A stretch of 64,000 nucleotides of DNA from Rhodocyclales bacterium (GTDB taxonomy: Bacteria; Pseudomonadota; Gammaproteobacteria; Burkholderiales; Rhodocyclaceae), in assembly GCA_016215645.1 (NCBI GenBank), contig JACRIX010000021.1, positions 1 to 64,000 of the forward strand, written 5' to 3'. Position 1 is the stretch's first letter; each line of letters begins with the position of its first letter. A program made the position numbers and the translations under genes. The notes beneath the pieces were generated by a model, which saw nothing but the letters and a program-made list of their open reading frames with translations, had not been told where the DNA came from and made no database searches. This document shows positions 55,877 through 64,000 of this stretch, piece by piece.

Positions 55877-57183
55877 AACCCATCAATGTAGGTCTGCTCG
55901 GCATAGGCACTGTCGGTGGCGGCACGTTCAACGTACTCTCACGCAATGAGGCCGAGATCACCCGGCGCGCCGGGCGCCCGATCCGTATCACCAAGGTGGC
56001 GGACAAGAACCTCGAACTCGCGCGCCAGGTCACCGCCGGGCGAGCCCAGGTCACGGATGACGCGTTCGCCGTGGTGACCGATCCGGACATCGATATTGTT
56101 GTCGAATTGATCGGCGGTTACGGTATTGCCAAGGAACTGGTGTTGAAGGCCATTGCCAACGGCAAGCATGTGGTGACGGCCAACAAGGCGCTGCTCGCGG
56201 TGCATGGCAATGAAATCTTTGCCGCGGCCCATGAAAAGGGTGTCATGGTGGCCTTCGAGGCGGCAGTGGCGGGTGGCATCCCCATCATCAAGGCGCTGCG
56301 CGAAGGCCTGACGGCCAATCGCATCCAGTGGATTGCCGGCATCATCAACGGCACCACCAACTTCATCCTCTCCGAGATGCGCGACAAGGGCCTGCCCTTC
56401 GACGTCGTGCTGAAGGAGGCGCAACGCCTGGGTTATGCCGAGGCCGACCCGACCTTCGATATCGAGGGAGTCGATGCGGGGCACAAGATCACGATCTTGT
56501 CGGCGCTGGCCTTTGGCATACCGATGCAGTTTGACAAGGCACATATTGAAGGCATCAGCAAACTAGATGCGGATGACATCAAGTACGCCGAGCAGTTGGG
56601 CTATCGCATCAAGCTGCTGGGCATTACGCGCCGACGCGTGGATGGTGTCGAATTGCGCGTCCATCCGACGCTGATTCCGACCAAGCGACTGATCGCCAAC
56701 GTCGAGGGCGCAATGAACGCGGTATTGGTGCAAGGCGATGCGGTGGGCGCCACGCTGTATTACGGCAAGGGTGCCGGCGCCGAGCCGACGGCGTCTGCGG
56801 TGATTGCCGACCTGGTCGACGTCACGCGCATGCACACGGCCGATCCGGAGCACCGCGTGCCGCATCTGGCCTTCCAGCCCGACGCCGTGCAGGACACCCC
56901 GATCCTGCCGCTGTCAGAAATCGAGACCGGCTACTACCTGCGCCTGCGCGTCGAGGACAAGCCGGGCGTGCTGGCCGACGTGACGCGCATCCTTGCCGAC
57001 CAGCAGATCTCCATCGACGCCATGATCCAGCGCGAACCGGGTGAGGGCGAGTCGCAGACCGACATCATCATGCTGACCCACATCACGCGCGAAAAGAACG
57101 TCGATGCGGCGATTGCGAAGATTGAAGCACTGCCCGTGGTCAGGAAGCAGGTGATCCGGCTGCGCATGGAAGAGTTGGGCTAG
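55873..57183 (+). CDS. hom: Homoserine dehydrogenase
   Basis: This 436-residue protein starts at ATG 55873 (track start seven codons earlier). It has the NAD motif VGLLGIGTVGGGTFNVL, the catalytic region IAGIINGTTNFILSEM, LGYAEADPTFDIEGVDAGHK, and a C-terminal ACT domain (YLRLRVEDKPGVLADVTRILADQQISIDAM). It reduces aspartate semialdehyde to homoserine for threonine and methionine synthesis. Normally thrC follows directly; here 1.05 kb carrying a toxin-antitoxin pair intervenes. Confidence 0.96.
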   Translation: MKPINVGLLGIGTVGGGTFNVLSRNEAEITRRAGRPIRITKVADKNLELARQVTAGRAQVTDDAFAVVTDPDIDIVVELIGGYGIAKELVLKAIANGKHVVTANKALLAVHGNEIFAAAHEKGVMVAFEAAVAGGIPIIKALREGLTANRIQWIAGIINGTTNFILSEMRDKGLPFDVVLKEAQRLGYAEADPTFDIEGVDAGHKITILSALAFGIPMQFDKAHIEGISKLDADDIKYAEQLGYRIKLLGITRRRVDGVELRVHPTLIPTKRLIANVEGAMNAVLVQGDAVGATLYYGKGAGAEPTASAVIADLVDVTRMHTADPEHRVPHLAFQPDAVQDTPILPLSEIETGYYLRLRVEDKPGVLADVTRILADQQISIDAMIQREPGEGESQTDIIMLTHITREKNVDAAIAKIEALPVVRKQVIRLRMEELG

Positions 57184-57194
57184 ACAAGCGGACC

Positions 57195-57220
57195 TTGATT
57201 GGCTAAGCTTGGCCAATCAA
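57195..57220. promoter_or_regulatory. Operator TTGATTGGC-N8-GCCAATCAA before vapB-type gene
   Basis: Perfect 9-bp inverted repeat, 22 bp before the antitoxin ATG. Such palindromes are the usual binding sites for the toxin-antitoxin complex in autoregulated modules. Confidence 0.75.
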
Positions 57221-57241
57221 AAGTCGATTTCGGAGCCGGTC

Positions 57242-57490
57242 ATGCAAGTCAACATGCTGGAAGCCAAGAATGCCCTGTCGCGCCTGGTTGCGGCGGCTGA
57301 GCGCGGCGAGGACGTGATCCTCGCGCGCGACGGCAAGCCAGTGGCGAAAATCGTACGCTACCAGGCGCCGAAGGTGAAGCCGCCAGGTTCGATGCGCGGT
57401 CGCATCAAGGCTTCGCCGGACTGGGATAGTCCCGAAACCAACGCTGAAATTGCCGCCTTGTTCGAGGAATCCGCCATGCGGGGTTTGTAG
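57242..57490 (+). CDS. Type II antitoxin, Phd/YefM-like (VapB partner)
   Basis: This 82-residue protein starts at ATG 57242. It has MLEAKNALSRLVAAAERGEDVILARDGKPVAKIV, the Phd/YefM-type N-terminal DNA-binding fold, and an acidic C-terminus (NAEIAALFEESAM) that likely wraps the toxin. It is preceded by a perfect palindromic operator. The toxin gene follows 12 bp later. Confidence 0.88.
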   Translation: MQVNMLEAKNALSRLVAAAERGEDVILARDGKPVAKIVRYQAPKVKPPGSMRGRIKASPDWDSPETNAEIAALFEESAMRGL

Positions 57491-57502
57491 TTTGGTAGCG
57501 CG

Positions 57503-57871
57503 ATGCTTCTTTTCGATACCAATATCCTGATTCCCTGGCTTGCGGGAGCCTCATTGCCGGACGCCTTGGTCAAGCGGGTGCGTAATGAAGGTGCTTACGT
57601 CAGTCCGATCTCGATTTGGGAAATCTGGATCAAGGTACGCATCGGCAAGCTGGAAATGCAAACCGACAGTTTGGTGCGCGAAGTCGAGATTGCACAGTTG
57701 AGCTGGTTGCCGGTGCTTCCCGATCATGCCGAGGCGGTGCGTGACCTGCCCCTCCTGCATCGTGATCCATTCGACCGCCTGCTTCTGGCGCAGGCCAAGG
57801 CCGAAGGTTTGACGGTAGTGACCACGGATCGAATTTTCGGCGAGTACCTGCCAAATGCATTGGTGGTGTAA
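57503..57871 (+). CDS. VapC-like PIN-domain toxin
   Basis: This 122-residue PIN domain protein has MLLFDTNILIPWLAG and SPISIWEIWIKVRIGKLEM. HRDPFDRLLLAQAKAEGLTVVTTDRIF supplies the late acidic residues for metal-dependent RNA cleavage. VapC toxins cut tRNA or rRNA when the antitoxin is degraded. It sits between hom and thrC together with its antitoxin. Confidence 0.9.
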   Translation: MLLFDTNILIPWLAGASLPDALVKRVRNEGAYVSPISIWEIWIKVRIGKLEMQTDSLVREVEIAQLSWLPVLPDHAEAVRDLPLLHRDPFDRLLLAQAKAEGLTVVTTDRIFGEYLPNALVV

Positions 57872-58238
57872 ATAATCCGAGCCAGGCCCCTTTTACCGGC
57901 GCTTTTACCTTTCTTTCTCGTACTTATGTAGACAAACGACAATGACATCAATGTTGCCGACCAATAGCAAGAGCGTCGAAACGTCACAGGTCACAAGTAC
58001 TATGTCATCTAGGGGAGTTCGACGGATGCTCGGCCTTAACTTGCACACTTGGGAAGCACTCACAATCAAAGGGGTCAGGCTCGAATTGAATTCGCGCATT
58101 CGTAACAGCAAGCAGTGCGTGGCGGGCCTGGATTGATACACGAACTGCATCGCCGTCCCGTCAGCGCCGACTTTCATCCGCCCCCGATACCCATTGGCAT
58201 GCAAGCTCTTCAACACTTTCCCATTTTCCCGACCTGAC
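57872..58238. other. Gene-free AT-richer stretch, possible mobile-element scar between vapC and thrC
   Basis: These 367 bp carry no credible gene; the track ORFs here are shadows. It is visibly less GC-rich than neighbours in the first part. A segment reading AGGGGTCAGGCTCGAATTGA... around 58070-58090 looks like the flank sequences often left near small transposases, though I cannot confirm identity. The minus strand frame 57905-58291 has no recognised similarity to me. A near copy of the 12-mer, TCAGCGCCGACT, is at 58161-58172. Confidence 0.35.
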
Positions 58239-59663
58239 ATGAAATACATCTCTACCCGCGGCGGCGCAGAGCCGCAGGAATTCTGCGACATCCTGCTCGG
58301 CGGCCTGGCGCCTGACGGCGGGCTCTACCTGCCGGAGAGCTATCCTCAGGTCGCGGACAAGCTCGAAAAATGGCGCGGGCTGTCCTACGCGGAGCTGGCT
58401 TTCGAGATTCTTTCGCTCTACATCACCGACATCCCGCCGGCCGACCTCAAGGCGATCTGCGACAAGACCTATACGGCGCAGACCTATCGCTGGTGCCGGC
58501 CCGGCTGCGACGCGGCCGCCATCGTGCCACTGACCACGCTGGAACCCGGCTTCCACCTGCTGGAACTGTCCAATGGTCCGACGCTAGCCTTCAAGGACAT
58601 GGCCATGCAGTTGCTTGGCCATCTTTTCGAGTACGTCCTGGAGAAGCGCGGCGAAAGCATCAACATTCTGGGTGCGACCTCGGGCGACACAGGTTCTGCC
58701 GCGGAGTACGCGATGCGCGGCAAGCACAGGGTCAAGGTCTTCATGCTGTCGCCGGAAGGCAAGATGAGTGCCTTTCAGCGCGCGCAGATGTATTCGCTGC
58801 AAGACCCGAACATCTTCAATATCGCCGTGCGCGGGATGTTCGACGATGCTCAGGATATCGTCAAGGCGGTGTCCAACGACGCCGAATTCAAGGCGAAATA
58901 CCGCATCGGCGCGGTGAATTCGATCAACTGGGCGCGGGTCATGGCCCAGGTGGTCTATTACTTCAAGGGGTATTTCGCGGCGACCACCTCGAACGACCAG
59001 CAGGTGGCCTTCTGCGTACCATCAGGTAACTTTGGCAATATCTGCGCCGGGCACATCGCTCGCGTGATGGGCTTGCCGATCGCACGTCTGGTACTGGCGA
59101 CCAACGAGAACGACGTTCTCGACGAGTTCTTCCGCAGCGGCGTCTATCGGCCGCGGGCAACGGCCGAGACGCACGTCACCTCGAGTCCGTCGATGGACAT
59201 CTCCAAGGCGTCCAATTTCGAGCGTTTCATCTTCGACCTGGTCGGCCGAGATGCGTCGATAGTTCGTGAACTCTGGCAGCAGGTGGATGCCGGCGGTGCC
59301 TTCGATCTTCGGGGCACCCGCTATTTTGCGGACCTTCCGGGCTATGGCTTCGTTTCAGGGAGCAGTTCGCATGCCGACCGCCTGGCGACCATTCGCGATG
59401 TGTGGAGTCGTCATCAGCTCATGATCGACACCCATACGGCGGATGGCGTCAAGGTGGCGCGGGAGCACCGCGAAGCTGGCGTACCGATGATCGTGCTGGA
59501 AACAGCGCGGGCGGTGAAGTTCTCGGAAACCATCCAGGAGGCCCTGGGCCGCGATCCGGCGCGGCCGAAGGAATTGGAGGGGATCGAGAGACTCGCGCAA
59601 CGGGTGGAAGTGGTCGACGCCTCGGTCGACCAGGTGAAAGCCATCATCACCCGCAACTGCTGA
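58239..59663 (+). CDS. thrC: Threonine synthase
   Basis: This 474-residue protein starts at ATG 58239 (MKYISTRGG), the usual ThrC N-terminus; the track start is 15 codons upstream in the scar. The PLP lysine is in GPTLAFKDMAMQ, SGDTGSAAEYAM binds phosphate, and VPSGNFGNICAG follows. It converts phosphohomoserine to threonine and belongs with hom, from which it is separated by the toxin-antitoxin insert. No homoserine kinase gene is in the window. Confidence 0.95.
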   Translation: MKYISTRGGAEPQEFCDILLGGLAPDGGLYLPESYPQVADKLEKWRGLSYAELAFEILSLYITDIPPADLKAICDKTYTAQTYRWCRPGCDAAAIVPLTTLEPGFHLLELSNGPTLAFKDMAMQLLGHLFEYVLEKRGESINILGATSGDTGSAAEYAMRGKHRVKVFMLSPEGKMSAFQRAQMYSLQDPNIFNIAVRGMFDDAQDIVKAVSNDAEFKAKYRIGAVNSINWARVMAQVVYYFKGYFAATTSNDQQVAFCVPSGNFGNICAGHIARVMGLPIARLVLATNENDVLDEFFRSGVYRPRATAETHVTSSPSMDISKASNFERFIFDLVGRDASIVRELWQQVDAGGAFDLRGTRYFADLPGYGFVSGSSSHADRLATIRDVWSRHQLMIDTHTADGVKVAREHREAGVPMIVLETARAVKFSETIQEALGRDPARPKELEGIERLAQRVEVVDASVDQVKAIITRNC

Positions 59664-59713
59664 GGAAACGTGGCGCCGTGAAAGTTGGCGCCGGTCCTGC
59701 GGCGACTCCGGTG

Positions 59714-59851
59714 CTAGAGGTAAATCACCGCCGGGAACACCGTCACGGCCAGAACCAGGATCAGCCATTCCATGTTGTAGCGGGCCAGCATTCCAGTGAA
59801 ATGGAGCACCAGCACGACGATGGCAACGATGTAATAAAGAATGAAGAGCAT
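59714..59851 (-). CDS. Small membrane protein of 45 residues, below ORF-track threshold
   Basis: Reading the minus strand from ATG 59851 gives a 45-residue protein. It has two hydrophobic stretches (FILYYIVAIVVLVLHFTGML and WLILVLAVTVFPAVIYL) joined by a short basic linker with ARYNME. A CGGAGAAAAAA ribosome binding site lies just upstream. The stop is TAG at 59714-59716. It is convergent with thrC. Function unknown; it may be a small membrane-embedded regulator. Confidence 0.55.
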   Translation of the reverse strand: MLFILYYIVAIVVLVLHFTGMLARYNMEWLILVLAVTVFPAVIYL

Positions 59852-59917
59852 TTTTTTCTCCGTAGGCGGTACTCGCGTATCGAGTGCCGGCGGGCCAGGT
59901 TCTTGAAGATTCTAGCA

Positions 59918-62307
59918 TCAATGTTTGATTGCCACGCTGAGGCCTAGGGGTTTTATCCGGAACGATATTTCCTGGCCGCGACGCGCCCTTGCGCCGCGAA
60001 ACTCGGCCTGGGCCCGAACTTCCAGTGTTTGTCGAACAGGTTTTCCGCCGCGTCCGCTGCCCTCGATCGCCAGGGCCTGGTTTCCTATCACCGCCACGCC
60101 AGCGACCTGGTCGGTCTTGATCAGGTCGATCAGCATTAGACCCTTGCCTTTGGCCATTTCCCGGAGGTCCGCCAGCGGGAAAAGCAGCAAGCGGCCGGCT
60201 TGTGTAATGACGGCGGCGGTATCGCCAACCAGCGCTGCCGGCGGCAGTGGATGCTCGCCCTTTTCCAGCGTAAGGAAGGCCTTGCCCGCTTTGTTGCGCG
60301 CAACCATGTCGCCGACGCCGGCGACAAAACCGTAGCCTCCCGAACCGGCGACCAGATACTTGGCGTCCGGAGCCGCTGTCAAGACTTGCGCCAGCTTGCC
60401 GCCTTCCTGGAAGTCGATCATCGTGTTGAGCGGTGCGCCATCACCACGTCCGCCGGGCAGATCGGATACCCTGACGCTGTAGCTTCGTCCGTGGCTGTCG
60501 ATCACGATCAGCGGCCAGATGCTGCGGGTCTCGGCCACCAGCCAGGGGAAATCCCCTGTCTTGTAGGCAATGCTCGCCGGGTCGATGCCATGTCCCTGGC
60601 GCGAGCGCACCCAGCCGTTCCTGGAGATGATCACGGTGACGGGTTCATCCGGCACGGCAATCTCGCCCTGGGTGATCGGAGCCACGGCCTCCATCAGCGT
60701 GCGCCGGGCGTCGCCGTAACGCTTGGAATCCTCACCGATCTCCTTTTGGATCTGCTTGGTCATTTCGTGGCGTGAGTTGAGCAGCGTGCTGAGCTGACCG
60801 TGTTCCGTACGCAGGTCGCCAAGCTCTTTTTCGATGCGTATCCCTTCCAGCCGTGCCAGTTGCCGCAGGCGAATCTCCAGGATGTCTTCCGCCTGCATTT
60901 CCGACAGCCCGAATCGCGCCATCAAGTCGGGTTTTGGCTCGTCGGACTCACGGATGCAGCGGATCACCTCGTCGATGCGCAGGAATACGGTCATGCGGCC
61001 TTCGAGTATGTGGATGCGACGCTCCACCTCGGTCAACCGGTGCCGGCTGCGCCGTTCCACCGTGGCAAACCTGAACGCAATCCATTCGTGGAGGATGGTC
61101 AGCAGGTTTTTCTGTTGCGGCCTGCCGTCGCGGCCCACCATGGTGAGGTTCACCGAAATGCTGGCTTCCAGGCTGGTATGCGCCAACAGCACGGCCATGA
61201 ACTCGTCCTGCGGAATCTTCGAACTCTTGGGTTCCAGCATGATGCGAACCGGCTGCTGGTCGCTTGATTCGTCGCGAACGCTGTCGAGCACGCCGAGGAC
61301 CAGCGCCTTGAGATTCTTTTGCTCCTGGCTGACCTCCTTCTTGCCAGTGCGGGCCTGCGGGTTGGTGAGCGCCTCGATTTCCGACAGCACCTGCGCCACC
61401 GACACGCCATGCGGCAGTTCGTCCACAATCACGCGCCATTGCCCGCGCGCCAGATCCTCGATGCGCCAGCGCGCGCGCATGCGCAGGGAGCCGCGACCAT
61501 TGGCGTAGGCATCGCGAATGTCGGCCGGAGTCGAGATCAGTTGTCCGCCACCGGGGAAGTCCGGGCCGGGCATGACGGCCAGAACTTCTTCGAGCATGGC
61601 TTCCGGCTTCTTGATCAGCAGGCGAGCGGCCTCTGCCACTTCGCGCAGGTTGTGCGGCGGAATTTCCGTGGCCATGCCGACGGCAATACCGGATGCACCG
61701 TTCAGCAGAACGATGGGCAGGCGTGCCGGCATCAGCTTCGGCTCGGTCATCGAGCCATCGTAGTTGTCGATGAAATCCACCGTACCGCGGTCGATTTCAC
61801 CCAGCAGAAGGTCGGCAAATGGCGTCAACCGGCATTCCGTGTAACGCATGGCCGCGGCGCCATCGCCATCGCGCGAGCCGAAGTTGCCCTGGCCGTCGAC
61901 CAGCGGATAGCGCAGCGTGAAGTCCTGCGCCACGCGCACCATGGCGTCATAGACGCTGGTATCGCCGTGCGGGTGGTACTTGCCGATCACGTCGCCGACG
62001 ACGCGGGCGCTCTTGACATGCTTGGCGCTGGCGGCTAGGCGCATTTCGTTCATGGCGTGCAGGATGCGGCGTTGCACCGGTTTCAGGCCATCCTCGACCT
62101 GGGGCAGGGCACGCGCCCGAACCACGCTCATGGCATAGGCAAGGTAGGCGCGTTCGGCATAGGCGGCCAGTGGCAGCGACGTGCCGTCGCCTTGGTCAAG
62201 AGTCGGCGCTGGTGGTACGGCGGGCGGTGGCGGCGAATTGGCTCCGGCAGCGCCTGGCTGGTCGAAGAGGTCGGGCGTGTCGCCGGTCTGGTCGTTTGGC
62301 ATGCTCA

Positions 62308-62308
<1 letters not shown>
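59918..62308 (-). CDS. parC: DNA topoisomerase IV subunit A
   Basis: This 796-residue protein has an N-terminal extension rich in P and Q, then the GyrA/ParC core: [36 protein letters not shown], and the DNA-cleaving Tyr in [10 protein letters not shown] near residue 165. A short C-terminal domain without the GyrA-box motif QRRGGKG points to ParC rather than GyrA. With ParE it unlinks daughter chromosomes. Its start overlaps the parE stop by one base. Confidence 0.92.
62202..62213 (-). repeat. 12-mer CCAGCGCCGACT, copy 8 (minus strand)
   Basis: Exact copy on the minus strand, in sense orientation of the proline-rich parC N-terminus (codons for PAPTL). Confidence 0.7.

Positions 62309-64000
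<1,692 letters not shown>

Noticed and set aside
57905-58291. 128-residue minus-strand ORF in the vapC-thrC gap
   Set aside because: Runs into the thrC start, no recognised similarity, and base composition of a decayed segment.
59676-59695. GTGAAAGTTGGCGCCGGT-like sequence after thrC as another copy of the 12-mer
   Set aside because: Differs from AGTCGGCGCTGG at two of twelve positions and was not counted with the exact copies.

Overview
The window is about 64 kb of GC-rich (low-60s % by eye), densely coded DNA with short intergenic gaps. It looks like a chromosome segment of a betaproteobacterium. Supporting signs are priB between rpsF and rpsR, DbpA, ArfB, a FimV-like protein, and ParC/ParE. 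A dsrA of dissimilatory sulfite reductase next to TusA/DsrC-type genes, together with a phenylacetyl-CoA epoxidase operon and beta-oxidation/ETF genes, suggests a Rhodocyclaceae/Sulfuritalea-like sulfur oxidiser that also uses aromatic and fatty acids. That taxonomic call is an inference. I saw no rRNA, tRNA, CRISPR array, prophage or intact insertion sequence.

Layout. 1-2.6 kb: truncated dsrA on the minus strand, divergent from a compact four-gene operon (small unknown protein, Cas6/Cmx6-like RAMP protein, double TusA, cysteine-free DsrC homologue). The operon ends in a perfect 20-bp-stem hairpin. 2.7-8.7 kb: unknown protein plus TauD-type dioxygenase, HDOD protein, metallo-hydrolase, FimV-like protein, pyruvate kinase. 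8.8-12.5 kb: paaABCDE behind a clear promoter and inverted repeat. 12.6-20.4 kb: dbpA, DUF1415, arfB and small envelope, rhodanese, EF-hand and IclR genes, an exonuclease and an isochorismatase-like hydrolase. 20.5-25.9 kb: acyl-CoA dehydrogenase / bifunctional FadB-J-type enzyme / thiolase operon. 25.9-36.7 kb: EAL-HDOD protein, TetR regulator divergent from etfBA with twin operators, a CbiM-like permease, a second acyl-CoA dehydrogenase, Hpt, ETF-quinone oxidoreductase, thioesterase, acetoacetyl-CoA synthetase. 36.7-46 kb: rlmJ, rluF-like gene, rpsF-priB-rpsR-rplI, two surface-glycan genes, dnaB, phoH-type ATPase.

46-54 kb: a long minus-strand operon of lipid A L-Ara4N (arn) genes with arnA split in two, flanked by a Mth938-like gene and bcp. 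Seven of its eight junctions are 4-bp overlaps. 54-59.7 kb: alaA-GNAT-hom, then a toxin-antitoxin pair and an AT-richer gene-free scar, then thrC. 59.7-64 kb: a 45-residue membrane protein, parC and truncated parE.

The acyl-CoA dehydrogenases, ETF and ETF-quinone oxidoreductase form one electron route from acyl-CoA oxidation to the quinone pool. The paa and AacS genes feed acetyl-CoA and acetoacetyl-CoA metabolism. The left edge belongs to a sulfur oxidation locus that continues outside the window. The most unusual signals are the RAMP/TusA/DsrC-like operon beside dsrA and an exact 12-mer (CCAGCGCCGACT) seen eight times on the two strands. All counts and repeat matches were made by eye.
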